This document shows positions 41,489 through 51,771 of a DNA stretch of 64,000 bases, in pieces. Numbering within the stretch: position 1 is the stretch's first letter; every line of letters starts with the position of its first letter. This DNA comes from Emiliania huxleyi CCMP1516 (lineage: Eukaryota > Haptophyta > Isochrysidales > Noelaerhabdaceae). Where the stretch lies: assembly GCF_000372725.1 (NCBI RefSeq), contig NW_005200951.1:241761-305760 (forward strand), in the 5' to 3' direction. The translations under genes and the position numbers were made by a program. The notes beneath the pieces were generated by a model, which was not told the origin of the DNA, did not search any database, and saw nothing but the letters and a program-made list of their open reading frames with translations.

Positions 41489-42320
41489 CCGCCTCGCGTT
41501 AGCTGCGGACAATGGCCAGTCTAGTGTTGCTCCTGACGTGCAACGCGCGAAGTACCCAGAGCGGCGGGAGGACCTCTTTCTTTTGAGCTAGCCTTCGCAA
41601 GCGGACACACGCGTTTTGGCCGGCTACCCCATCGGGTCGCATGGAGACACGGGAAGGCTGCCGTAAGCCGCCTCCTGGTGCAGGGGCCCGGCGCGGTGGG
41701 CGGGGGCAACGGCCCGGTAGCTGGCAGCCGCGCCTCTCCGCCCCGCCCGTCGCCGCTGCACCCCTTGCCGCGGCCCTCGTCGCTGCAGCGACGACAGCCG
41801 CGGCACGAGGTCAGAACGCGGCCTCGGAGAGCTCGAGCGAAGGCGCCGACGGTGGCAGCCGTGGTAGTGGCTGATGGTAGAAGGCTCCTGAGCCGTCGGG
41901 CACCACGCTCGACGTCGCCGAGGAGCCGCACCCGGCGCGAGCGCCTGCGCGTCGGCGGGTGCCACCGAAGGCGGGTGGGCAGCGCCGGGCGGGGCGGCGG
42001 AGCTTCTCGAGGCGCGCACGTGCCCCGCGGGCCGTGCGCCGAGGCAGACGGCCGAAGAACCGGTGGCGGATCGCGCCCTCCTTCGCCGTGCCGCGTGTGC
42101 GCCGACTCCGCTCGAGAGGCCGTCGAGAGCGGCGCGGCGCACCCGAGCCGGGCGACGAGCGTGCGCGGAACCGACCGGACCCGTCAATGTCCACTATGCG
42201 GGCATGGCCAGGCCGGCGCGGTTTGGTCTGGCGACCAACAGGGCGCCAACGAGAGCCAAAATGGGTTAAAAAGAATTCACTTAACAGCCGGCCTGACGTT
42301 CGCCCCCCCCCCCCCCTCCG
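41489..42320. other. Divergent intergenic region between aconitase X and the ShK gene
   Basis: About 830 bp between two divergently transcribed genes. Several long GC-rich frames overlap here on both strands but none shows a domain or splice pattern. A promoter region for both genes is the simplest reading. Confidence 0.5.
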
Positions 42321-43062
42321 ATGGGCGGAGGTTGGGCCGCGTGGCCGCGGTGCTGGCCGACTCGCTGGCGTGCTGTCGTGCTCTGCATGTTCCTCGCCCT
42401 CACCGCGACGGCGACGCTCACAGCCGAGCAAGAGGAGGAGCTCGTCACGCTGATTGACGCGTGAGCAAACGCTGCCCAACGCAGACACCGCCCACGCTCG
42501 CCTGGCCCGCCAAACGACTTTCCCGGCTGGCCTTGTTTCCGCAGGAGCGCGTCTGCGGTGGCCCATCTTCCGACGACCTCTCGGGCGCGCGACGAGATCC
42601 GGCTCCTGCATGGCAAGCTCACAGAGCTGCAGGCGGCGGCGGCGACCGTGACGCCCGAGGAGTGGGACATCATGCTCCGCGCTCTTCTCCGCGCAAACCA
42701 CTACGGCAGTGCGCCGCCTCTGCGCAACACGCAACCGCCGCCGGGTGGACAGCGCCCCGTCGCCTGCGGCCATAGGCGAGGCTGCCGAGACACCTCCTAG
42801 ACACTTCCTAGACACCTCCTAGACACTTCCTAGACAACTCCTCGCCTGCGGCCCATAGGCGTGGCTGCCCTGCGCGAGGCGCTAGCCGCCGAGGGACTGC
42901 AGGAGCAGCTCCCGCTCGCCGCCGCTCACGACGACGTATCCGTCGGCGAGTCTGCCTCCGGCCCCCGCGCCTGCCCTCCCTCTCCCTCACACCGCCGCGG
43001 CGGCGGCGGCGGCGGCAGTCTTGGCGGCGGCGGCGGCGGCGGGGACGGCGGGGACGGCGGGG

Positions 43063-43102
<40 letters not shown>

Positions 43103-44528
43103 CGGAATCGCCGCAGCGTCTGCGGGCGCCTTCGCAGCGGCGTTGGCGGCGGGGTCTGGCGTGGCTGCGCCGTCCGGGCGGCGGCCTCTGTTTGGCGGCG
43201 GCGACGGCGGCGGTCTCTACGTTGCGGGCAGCTGCGCCGACCAGGACCAGAGGTGCGCCGGCTGGGCGGCGGCGGGGGAGTGTGAGGCAAACCCGAGCTT
43301 CATGCTGTCCAGCTGCGCGGACGCGTGCACACACTGCAGGCAGGGCCATATCTCCCCATATCTCCCCGTGTCTCCCCATATCTCCCCATATCTCCCCCAA
43401 ATCTCGTGCACACACTGCAGGCAAGGCCGACCCGACTCCCCATCTCTCCCCATCTCTCCCCCATCTCTCCCCCATCTCTCCCCCATCTCTCCCCCATCTC
43501 TCCCCCATCTCTCCCCTATCTCCCCCCCACGTCTCCCCCCTATCTCCCCCCTATCTCCCCCTATCTCCCCCCTATCTCCCCCCTATCTCCCCCCATATCT
43601 CCCCCATTGCAGGCAGGGCCGACCTGGCGAGATGCGCGCGCGCGAGGAGCGGCTCAAGCGGAGCGACGATCTCGGCGATCTCGACAATCTCGAGACAATC
43701 TCGCGCGAGGAGCGGCTCAAGCGGAGGTACGATCTCGGCGAGCCGAGATACAGCGGCGGCGAGGTCGACGCGGCGGCGGGCGCGGCGGCGGCGGCGGCGG
43801 CGGCGGGAGCAGGAGGGGGAGTCGAGGCGGGGGCAGGCGCTCTGCAGGCGCTGCATCGCTGGCTGCTCGACAGCAGCTGGCTCGACGGGCTCGACAGCTG
43901 TGAATAGCGCAGCTGTGAATAGGTGCTCGACAGCAGCTGGCTCGACGGGCTCGACAGCTGGCTCGACAGGCCGCCCCCCCTACACACGCTCCCCCACGCG
44001 CACCGGGCCTTGCACTTTTATTGCCGTGGGGCTCCTGTCGTCTAGACGTGGAGTCGCGAGGGCTGCCCTTGGCCCTTGCCCCACCACCTTGTGTGCAGAA
44101 GTTTACCTGGCCTTCCCTTGCCTTAGGCCGCCCCGTGGGAGAGGGGCTCACTGTCATGAATTATGGTTAATTAACGAATCAACGTTGATCCGTCGATTCA
44201 CAGGCCGCCCCCGTGGGAGAGGTGTCGCTCGAGGTGTGAACGGCGTCTCTTCACGGCTGCAGCTGTGAACAGGCCACCTCCGTGGGAGCGGGACTGCGAC
44301 TGCTGCTTCGAGCGCTGCCCCGCAGGCAACCACGCGCACTGGGCCTTGCACTTTGAATGCCGTGCGGCTCCTGTCGCCTAGACGTGGAGTCGCGAGGGCT
44401 GCCCTTGGCCCTTGCCCCACCACCTCGTGTGTGTGGAGAGGTTCATTTGGCCTTACCTTCCCTTAGGCCACCACTGCCTCCGGCAGTCCGACGGCTTGCT
44501 GCTCGCGTGCCGCGGCCGCGCGTCCTAG
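42321..44528 (+). CDS. Secreted ShK-domain protein, multi-exon
   Basis: Start at 42321 with a signal peptide (WRAVVLCMFLALTATATLTA). Exon 1 ends at 42460 (GT donor); exon 2 starts at 42545 and has a helix EIRLLHGKLTELQAAAATVT. Exon 3 (from about 42855) has Gly-rich linkers and a ShK-type six-cysteine domain: CADQDQRCAGWAAAGECEAN, then SCADACTHCRQ. After an intron full of ATCTCCCC repeats come a charged helix (REERLKRSDDLGDLDN, repeated), an Ala/Gly stretch and HRWLLDSSWLDGLDS. Two short Cys-rich exons end the gene: PPWERDCDCCFERCPAG and HHCLRQSDGLLLACRGRAS. ShK domains occur in secreted proteins and prolyl hydroxylase relatives; the role here is unknown. The exon 2 to 3 junction is ambiguous. 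Confidence 0.72.
43345..43612 (+). repeat. CTCCCCATATCTCCCC/ATCTCTCCCC array within ShK gene intron
   Basis: Starts after CACTGCAG with donor GCAGGGCC and ends CCCATTGCAG before exon GCAGGGCCGACC. A third copy of the exon edge (CACACACTGCAGGCAAGGCC) sits in the middle, as if two units were stacked. Shares its motif with SEL1L intron 9. Confidence 0.88.
43983..44126 (+). mobile_element. Introner family D copy, ShK gene
   Basis: GCACCGGGCCTTGCACTTTT, GTCTAGACGTGGAGTCGCGA, GCCCTTGCCCCACCACCTTG and the end CCTTGCCTTAG. Followed by an intronic copy of the exon start GCCGCCCCGTGGGAGAGG. Confidence 0.9.
44326..44466 (+). mobile_element. Introner family D copy forming the last ShK gene intron (141 nt)
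   Basis: Intron starts GCAACCACGCGCACTGGGCC and the next exon GCCACCACTGCC; ends CCTTACCTTCCCTTAG. Nearly the same body as 43983-44126. Confidence 0.92.
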
Positions 44529-46334
44529 ATGCGACACGCGTGTGTGGCAGCCATTGTGCGGGCGTGGTGCGTTGCACGATGCCGCGCTTTGACACACCGG
44601 TGGTGCAGTCCACAGCTCTTCGCTGTATCCACACCGCTGATAGCACGACCACGTAGGGGCGTCACTCGGCGAGGTTGTCGAGTCACTCGGCGAGGTTGTC
44701 GACGCCGCTTGGACCGCCTCCCCGCTCCCCTGCGCCGCCGCCGCCATCGGCGCCGGGCTCGCCATCGGGCTTTGGGCGCGTGCGCAGCTCCTGCCGCACC
44801 GTGTGAGACGGCGAAAGCGCGCTGCGGATTGATCATCGATCGCCGTCGCCTCGCACACAGTCGTCTGAAGCGTCGTCGTGCCGAGACGCGGAGTCTTGCG
44901 TATAACGGGTAGTATCCCCCATAACGGGCCTCCAGATTGTGCTCAAGGCGGGGTGCCAGCTCGGGCTGCTGCCTTCTGGGGAGAAGAAGCGAAAGGCGGC
45001 GTGACACGCCGCAGCTGCGAGCACCTCGCGCAGGACATCCACCAGCCTCCAGCCACCAGGGAGGGAGGCGGAGGGGTAGTTTGGCGTGACCTTTGGCCAT
45101 CACAACGGTGTTGAGTGTGTGCCTCTGTGTGGTCGCAGGTCACACTCGTCGAGTTCGCTGAATGGCATCCTATAATGTAGAATGGCGTCTCGCGCGCGCT
45201 CACCCGGCCGCCTCGCAGCCCCAGCGGCCGGGGGGCGCTTGCCGGGGTGTCTCCAGAGGCTGGTCACACACAGGCGCCACTTTAACGCGGCGAGCCAGAG
45301 GAGTCACACAGGAGAGCCCCCAACACGCCACTTTTTCAGCAGCAGACGGGCCGCGGTGAGGGCCCATTCTATATCGAAGAACGGGGTCCGCCGCCGTCCC
45401 CCACGGCCTCCTCACGCCCCCAGCGGCAGCGTGCCGCTCGGCCAGACTGGTGGGGTTCGCGACAAGCGCCAGTTCAACACAGAGAAGCCCAACAGTCCGC
45501 AAATGAGAGTCCTCTCCCCCCCGCCCCGGCAAACCAGAGCAGACGCCGGGGGCCGCGTATGGCGAAAGCAAACGCACGACGGCCGCCGGCGGCCGTTGAG
45601 CCGCTGCCGCCGTTCGAGCCTTGGATGTCCGGAGATCTTCAGGGGCGCGTTGCCAGAAGGGGGCCTGCAAAGCGGTGCAACAAGGGGCAGTCAGCTGAGG
45701 TTGGGTGGGGCGACGTGGGTGTGGCTCGGGCGGGCGGGGCGGGGGAAAGAAGCACGCACTCGAGCTCGAAGTTGCGGGACGCGAGGCAGCTCCGTCCGGT
45801 TCCCCCTGGTCCAGCCGGGCTGGCCGCACACCACCGCCTTCTCGCGGTGCGCCTTTACCCACTCGCCCACGTCCGCGCTCGCCTTATTTAGGGCGATCTT
45901 GCGCGCGGCGGCGTCTGGCGCGCCGGCCAGCCGCGCCACCGCGTCGGGGTGCGAGGCCAAAAGGGGATGTGCAGCCGCGGCACCACTCGCGCACCCCCTC
46001 AGGGCGGGCACGCTTCTTCTTCATCTTCGGCTCGTTCTTCGAACGCATCGACCGGCGCCGCCGCTGTGAAGACGGCGTCGTCGCCGGCCACACACCAGCG
46101 GCGGCAGTTGGCGTCGGCGAGGCACTTGATCGTCAGAGTCGTGCCGCCGCACCTGCGGGCAAGGGGCAGGCTGCGGCTGGGCACGTAGGTCGGGGTTCCA
46201 GGAAGGAGGGCAAGGTGCCGCGGCACCACGGTCGAGGGTGGGGCGATCTCGGCGCCCGCGAATGCTGTGAGACATGGTCAGTTTGCCGAGCGTGTCGCCA
46301 GCCCTTTTGCACCCCAAGCTCTGAAACCCAACTT
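44529..46334. other. No gene confidently supported
   Basis: A minus-strand frame at 45042-44833 reads AAACHAAFRFFSPEGSSPSW and HPALSTIWRPVMGDTTRYTQ and could be an isolated exon. The stretch 45180-45560 has two diverged copies of a segment with GCGCCA(C/G)TTTAACxCxG, and GCCCATTCTATATCGAAGAA at about 45362, a motif seen again at 51769. Long plus-strand frames here look like GC-rich shadows. Confidence 0.45.
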
Positions 46335-47249
46335 ATGTCAACACCCCTGCAACGCAAAACTGCCTTTAGCAACTTGCAAGTCGGCAACCTTTGCAAAACC
46401 TCCGCCTTTTCCGTTTCCATTTTGTGCATGATTCAGACGTTGCTGCGCGACCACCGCTATGGCGAGATACAGCTGGCCGAGCCAGTGCGCAAGGTGTTCG
46501 AGTTGCTATCTTGCGGTCCCAAATCTCAGGCGACTGGTGGCGAGAATGGCGTGAGCCTGCGCATCTACGGCAACACCCAAGACGAGAGGAACAGAGATTT
46601 GGTGGAAACATTCTCTGCCTCGCTCCTCCAATTCTGGCTCAAAGAGGGAGAGAAAAAGAAGGTTGGAAAAGCTCAGGCATTCATGGCTGGCATTTCGATC
46701 GCCGAGGATTCCGATGGGAAATGCGTGTGCCTCCTCGCCGGATCAGGCCGCAAGACTAAAGACCTGCACTATGGCGCTCTCATGCAGGCCAAGAAGGACA
46801 TCGAGAAGGACATCGACGTGAAGTGCATGGTCCAACGCATGGTCCCAGCCCAAGCTGGAGGATTGCGCATCGATGTGTTCGAGACGTGGGAGAAGGATGG
46901 CAAAAAATGCGAGAACTTTTGCGTCGAGATGAAGCTGGTCGCATGGTTCCAAAGCCTGAGCAAGGAACCAGATCCTGAGGTCGTTCGTGTCCTCTCGACG
47001 TTTGCCTGCCCGATCGGATTCGAGGACATGCCGTACACACCCTCTCCTGCCATCGACGGACCTCTCGGGGTGTTTTCACGATGCGCTGTGGCTTGCCCCG
47101 GGTGCCAGCTCTATGCCCCGACCGTCAAGAAGCGCGTCCCTTTCTTCTACGTGAAGCCCGATGAGCCATATGCGCACCAGGTCCTCGGCGACCGCGACCC
47201 TCAATGCACACCGTGCACGGAGTCGCTGTATTGCGAGCGTGTGCGCTGA
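46335..47249 (+). CDS. Unrecognised Cys-containing protein of lower GC content
   Basis: ATG at 46335 opens a 304-residue protein; the frame is open further upstream, but that part is Arg/Pro-rich and looks non-coding. Visible segments are MIQTLLRDHRYGEIQLAEPV, LVETFSASLLQFWLKEGEKK, CVCLLAGSGRKTKDLHYGAL, QAKKDIEKDIDVKCMVQRMV and FCVEMKLVAWFQSLSKEPDP. The C-terminus has two Cys pairs (CAVACPGCQ and CTPCTESLYCERVR). Base composition is clearly less GC-rich than the flanks and no introns are seen, so a transferred or recently acquired gene is possible. The C-terminal Cys pairs recall zinc-binding or deaminase folds, but the key histidine-glutamate motif was not found. Confidence 0.65.
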   Translation: MSTPLQRKTAFSNLQVGNLCKTSAFSVSILCMIQTLLRDHRYGEIQLAEPVRKVFELLSCGPKSQATGGENGVSLRIYGNTQDERNRDLVETFSASLLQFWLKEGEKKKVGKAQAFMAGISIAEDSDGKCVCLLAGSGRKTKDLHYGALMQAKKDIEKDIDVKCMVQRMVPAQAGGLRIDVFETWEKDGKKCENFCVEMKLVAWFQSLSKEPDPEVVRVLSTFACPIGFEDMPYTPSPAIDGPLGVFSRCAVACPGCQLYAPTVKKRVPFFYVKPDEPYAHQVLGDRDPQCTPCTESLYCERVR

Positions 47250-47570
47250 CCGCTGAGGCACGGTTCGGGCAGTGTGCGCTGTGCCTTCTCTTGTGCCCAC
47301 CTTTGCGAAGGTGCTCTTTCGATGACTTTTTTTCTCTGTCCATAAATATTTTTCACACCACACACACACTTCACGTGCGCGCAGCGGTAAGTGTATGTGC
47401 TGCCTGGCGTGCGGGTGTGCTGCCTCTCTCAATATCTCGCTGCATCTCCACGCCCAACGATCTCTTTTCATTATCACATTCACACCGCGGTTCGAGCCGC
47501 GGGCACTGCACGCGTCGCGGCACTCGCATTGGCCCCTGCGGCGGCCACGCCCCGCTGCCACCTGTCATGC

Positions 47571-48051
47571 TCACGGCGTGAACGCGCGGATCCGCTCGAT
47601 GGCGTCGGCGTCGTGCTTTGGCGTGGCGCCGGGCATGCTCGCGACGAAGGCGCCTGTGGGGCGCGTGGAGGACGCGTCGGGGAGAGGCGCGTGTCTAGGG
47701 CGCGGCGGGCTCGCGGCGGAAGGCGCCGATGGCGCACGCGCGGGCGAGCGCGTCGGTGGCGTCGAGCTGGTGCCGCACCCCGGGCGAGGCTGGCTTGCGC
47801 TGCTTGGCGGTGCCGACGCGTCGGTGGCCCACGGCGGGAGGGGCGTCGCGCAGAGGAGCCGCAGCAGCAGCCGCAGCCCGCCCGGTGGCACACGCCGCTG
47901 CGGTCGAAGGGCAACCGAGCAGCGCGTGCCAGCAGCCCGCCGCGCGCAGCTCGGCAAGCCTACGCCGCGCGGCTCGCGCACCCAGCGCCGCCTCGGCCGC
48001 GCCGACGAGCGCCCGCCACGGCAGCAGCGCCGTGTCGAACGGGTTGTCCTA
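47571..48051 (-). CDS. 3' exons of an unresolved gene
   Basis: After an AG at about 48052 the frame reads DNPFDTALLPWRALVGAAEA, ARRRLAELRAAGCWHALLGC and VRHQLDATDALARACAIG. A GC-AG intron whose start GCGCCTTCCGCCGCGAGC mimics the next exon GCGCCTTCGTCGCGAGC gives the last exon AFVASMPGATPKHDADAIER, then IRAFTP and stop at 47571. The upstream partner is uncertain. The ankyrin-kinase just upstream stops inside a perfect GGTGAGT donor, but that join is out of frame with this exon. It could be an alternative 3' end of that gene or a separate gene. Confidence 0.45.
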
Positions 48052-48208
48052 AGAAGGCGGCATTGGGGCGGTGGAGGGCGGTGAGCGCTAGAGAGGCCTC
48101 CGAGACATGACCCCCCAGGGAGGAGGTGGTGTCTCGGAACGGTCTAGCCAGACCGCCTGCAGCGCGAAGCCGTAGCCCTGTCCTCGAGGAACACTCGTAC
48201 ACACAAAC

Positions 48209-51200
48209 TCACCCCTCGAGCGCCCCGATCGCCTCCGTCACCGCGGCCACGAGCCGCGACGCCTCCCCCTCGCTGCGCGGCCCGTCCCTCCTCCACCTCG
48301 CCGCGTCGTGGTGCCTTGCCGCGTTCGCCCAGATGCGCAGCGAGTGCAGCTGGCTCCGCAGCTCGGTCGGCAAGCCGCACTCGCGGTGCCAAAAGTTGAT
48401 GCGCTCCTCGAAGCCGTCGGGCGCCGCCGCGGAGCGCGAAGCGTACACGGCGTCGAGGCGCGGCATCAGCGTCTTGAAGGCGAGCAGCATGTTGTCCTGG
48501 ATGCGCGCCTGCGCGTCGCCGGACGTGCGCATGCCGCGCACCTGCACCGAGAGCGGCGAAGGCTCGTAGCCGGTGGTGCGGGCGGCGGTGGCGGCCTCGT
48601 CTCCAAGTGCCGGTGCAGCCTCCTCCATCCCCGCCCCGCGCTGCGAGCCAGAGAGCAGCGCCTGCAAAGTCGCGAGAGCCTCGGGCAGCGTGGGCCTCTT
48701 GCGCAGGCTGTCGTGGCAGAGGCTCTTCCCGTCCGCCTTGGCGAGGTCCTTTACTGCGCGCGCCGCAGGGTCAGGCCACCCCGCCGCCGCGTCTGCGATC
48801 CTCGTCACGTCGATGTCGGTCCAGTCCTCCTCGAACTCGTCCTCGCACTGGTCGGTGAGCTGCACCTCGGACCGGTTGGTGAGGCAGACGAGGAGGGTGA
48901 TGCCAACGGCGTAGCCGTCCGTCTTGCTCGAGTACTCGCCCCCCTTGATGATGGAGGGGCAGAGGTAGCCCGTGGTCATGTAAAGGGCGGCAGTCGAGCG
49001 GCAGCGGACAGACGCGTCCGGGCGCTGGTCCTTGGCGAAGCCCGTGTCGGCGAGGACGGCGGTCAGCTTCTCGTCGAGCAGGATGTTGTCTGGCTTGACG
49101 TCGCGGTGCACGATGCCCTTCGAGTGGAGGTAGACGAGCGCCTCGGTCGCCTCGCACGCAACCCGCACGCGCTGCCGCCACGTCAGCGGCTTCGGCGGCT
49201 CCGCCATGCCCAGCCGCCGGAGCTGCGCCGCGCAGTCGGGATCCGAGATACGCAGCCGCGCCTCGAGCGAGCCGCCGCGCATCAGCGGCGAGAGGAGGCA
49301 GACGCCGTCGGGCGAGAGGCAGTAGCCGAGCAGCGGCAGCAGGTGCGGGTGGCTCACCGCCTTCAGAAGCTTCACCTCGAGCTCCGCCCGCGACAAACCG
49401 CCCGACTGGCCCGACTTTGCCCGCTTGACGACGAGCGGCAAGTGGCGCAGCTGTGGAGGCGCGGCGAGGGAGAGGTGGAGGTCGGCCGACGCCTCGTAGA
49501 CGTGGCTGAAGCCGCCGCTGCCAATCAGCTTGCCCTCTGCAAACCCATCGGTAGCCGCGGTGAGGTCCGACAGGGCTATCTCGACGGGCCGAGCAAGAAC
49601 CGCCTCCGCCGCGGCCGGCTCGGCGGCGACAGACAGCTCTTCAAGCCGCGACTCCGCCGCGCTCACCTCCTCGGCCAAGGCAGGCAGCACTCCCACGTGC
49701 GGCCTGGCAGCGGCGATACCCGCTCGGAGCGCGGAGGGGCTGTCTGCGGTGTCGAGCGACTTGAGCGCGCCCATCGCCGCGCCATGCGCCTTGCGCAGCC
49801 GCTGGCTGTCCCGCTTCCGCGCCTCCTTGAGCTTGTCGCGCGCGCGCCTCTCCTCGAGCGCCGCCGCAAGCTCCGCCGCCGCCGCCGCCGCCACCCCCTC
49901 CTCCGCCGCCTCCTCTGCCGGCGCCTCGGCCTCTTGCGACGGCCCAGCGCCACCCCCGCCGCCCTGCTTCTTCTTCTTGCCCCTCTTCTTGGCCTTCTTC
50001 TTCTCCTCGGCGCACTTCTCCGACTCCTCCTCCGCCAGCAGCGCCGCCGCAGCCTCCTCGGCCGCCCTCTCGGCCTCCACCCTCTCGGCCGCCGCCCTTT
50101 CGGCCACTGCCCTCTCCACCTTCGCCTCAATCTCCGCTCTCTTCGCCTCCCTCGCCGCCGCCTCAAAGGCGCGCTCGCACTCGGTGTGGCCCTTCTCCTT
50201 GGCCAGCTGCAGCGCCGTATGCCCACCCGAGGTGCGCGCCGCCGTGTCAGCGCCCGCTCGCAGCAAGAGGAGCACGACCCAGGGGTGGCCTTGGATGCAT
50301 GCGATGTGCAGGGGCGTCCAGCCGCGGCCTGTGGCTTGGTCGACCGCAGCGCTAGCCTCGAGGAGCAGCCGGGTGACGTCGAGCTGGCCCTTCTCGCACG
50401 CGATGTACAGCGGCGTGAAGCCGCCGCCCTTGGCTTGGTTGACCGCCGCGTTGGCAGCGAGGAGCAGCCGCACGCACTCGAGCTGGCCCTTCTGGCACGC
50501 GACGTACAGCGGCGCGGTGCCGTCATTCTTGGCTTGGTCGACCGCCGCACTGGCGCCGAGAAGCAGCCGGGCGCACTCGAGCTGGCCCTCCTGGCACGCC
50601 ATGAACAGCGGCGTGGTGCCGTCGTCCCTGGCTTGTTCGACCGCCGCGCCAGCAGCGAGAAGCAGCCGGGCGCACTCGAGCTGGCCCTTCTGGCACGCGA
50701 TGAACAGCGGCGTGGCGTCATCCGTCTTGGCTTGGTCGACCGCCGCGTTGGCCTTGAGGAGCAGCTGGGCGACGTCGAGCTGGCCCTTCTCGCACGCGAT
50801 GTACAGCGGAGTGAAGCCGCCGCCCTTGACTTGGTTGACCGCCGCGTTGGCAGCGAGGAGCAGCCGCACGCACTCGAGGTAGCCCTTATGGCACGCGATG
50901 TACAGCGGCGTGGCGCCGTCGTTCTTGGCTTGGTCGACCGCCGCGCGGGCAGCGAGGAGCAGCCGGGCGCACTCGAGCTGGCCATTCTGGCACGCGATGA
51001 ACAGCGGTGTGGAGCCACGGCCCGTCGTCGCCCCGACGCTCGCGCCGCACTCAAGCAGCAGCCGCACGGCGTGGGCCTGCCCGCGCTCAGCGGCGAGAAT
51101 AAGCAGCGTGAAATGGTTCTCGGTCTCGAGCCGCGCGTCGAGCTCGGCCGTGAGCGCTGGGCCGCGCGTCCGCCCGGCGAGGAGGGCGCGCAGCGAGCCC

Positions 51201-51259
51201 AGGTTGCCCTGGCGCAGCTCGGCGGGCACGGCCGGGCTGATGGCGCCGCTCATGTTCAT
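48209..51259 (-). CDS. Ankyrin-repeat protein kinase with a DTG-variant activation loop
   Basis: Single-exon gene; Met at 51259 (MNMSGAISPAVPAELRQGNL), 1016 residues. Residues about 30-370 hold ten ankyrin repeats (GATPLYIACHKGYLECVRLL, GGFTPLYIACEKGQLDVTRL). Residues about 370-560 are charged coiled coil (AEEAAAALLAEEESEKCAEE) with a Lys-rich patch KKKAKKRGKKKK. The kinase domain, about 570-860, has the glycine loop GSGGFSHVYEA, the lysine in LVVKRAK, the catalytic loop HRDVKPDNILLD and a Mg loop reading ADTG in place of DFG. It is of the RLK/Pelle-IRAK type. A C-terminal helical part (NFWHRECGLPTELRSQLHSL) resembles DUF4145-like tails. Activity is likely but the DFG change deserves care. 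Confidence 0.88.
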   Translation of the reverse strand: MNMSGAISPAVPAELRQGNLGSLRALLAGRTRGPALTAELDARLETENHFTLLILAAERGQAHAVRLLLECGASVGATTGRGSTPLFIACQNGQLECARLLLAARAAVDQAKNDGATPLYIACHKGYLECVRLLLAANAAVNQVKGGGFTPLYIACEKGQLDVAQLLLKANAAVDQAKTDDATPLFIACQKGQLECARLLLAAGAAVEQARDDGTTPLFMACQEGQLECARLLLGASAAVDQAKNDGTAPLYVACQKGQLECVRLLLAANAAVNQAKGGGFTPLYIACEKGQLDVTRLLLEASAAVDQATGRGWTPLHIACIQGHPWVVLLLLRAGADTAARTSGGHTALQLAKEKGHTECERAFEAAAREAKRAEIEAKVERAVAERAAAERVEAERAAEEAAAALLAEEESEKCAEEKKKAKKRGKKKKQGGGGGAGPSQEAEAPAEEAAEEGVAAAAAAELAAALEERRARDKLKEARKRDSQRLRKAHGAAMGALKSLDTADSPSALRAGIAAARPHVGVLPALAEEVSAAESRLEELSVAAEPAAAEAVLARPVEIALSDLTAATDGFAEGKLIGSGGFSHVYEASADLHLSLAAPPQLRHLPLVVKRAKSGQSGGLSRAELEVKLLKAVSHPHLLPLLGYCLSPDGVCLLSPLMRGGSLEARLRISDPDCAAQLRRLGMAEPPKPLTWRQRVRVACEATEALVYLHSKGIVHRDVKPDNILLDEKLTAVLADTGFAKDQRPDASVRCRSTAALYMTTGYLCPSIIKGGEYSSKTDGYAVGITLLVCLTNRSEVQLTDQCEDEFEEDWTDIDVTRIADAAAGWPDPAARAVKDLAKADGKSLCHDSLRKRPTLPEALATLQALLSGSQRGAGMEEAAPALGDEAATAARTTGYEPSPLSVQVRGMRTSGDAQARIQDNMLLAFKTLMPRLDAVYASRSAAAPDGFEERINFWHRECGLPTELRSQLHSLRIWANAARHHDAARWRRDGPRSEGEASRLVAAVTEAIGALEG

Positions 51260-51771
51260 GCTGTTGAGCTCAAGGCTCCGACGGCGAGAAAGAATTCTTA
51301 AGCTTTCTCGTGGCGCGCGCAGCGCAAGCGCTTCCTTTGGGTTTAAAAGTTTATCGCCGTGGGCAGAGGAGAGCGACGAGACAGAGGATGAAGCGACAAG
51401 AGAACGACGAGAGTGGGACGACCGCGAGGTGGCATGAATTGCAGCGAATCGGCGAGGGACTGCGAAGAGGGCGCAGGTGGGGGACGGGAGTTCCGAGAGA
51501 GAGAGAGAGAGAGAGAGATTTTTAGCAATACCAAACAACTCTAACTTGTGAGTTCCGTCGCCGTCGGGTTCCCCTGCAGCCACGGCCGTCTTCTGACCTG
51601 TTTTGTGGTCTGCGCGCTGCGCTGCGCTGCGCGTCTCGAGGCGCGCCGCAACACAGCCCGTGTAAATGGGGTAATGGATGAACCAAGCATCCCCGATGGC
51701 CGGGGGGATGTCCCATGGCCCCGGGGTGGCCGTGGGCACGCAGGGGGCGCCGCTACGGGCCGCTGCGGCGC

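Noticed and set aside
41521-42815. Several 130-330 residue frames between aconitase X and the ShK gene
   Set aside because: Overlapping on both strands, Arg/Pro-rich, and without motifs; the plus-strand ShK exons explain the coding signal from 42321 on.
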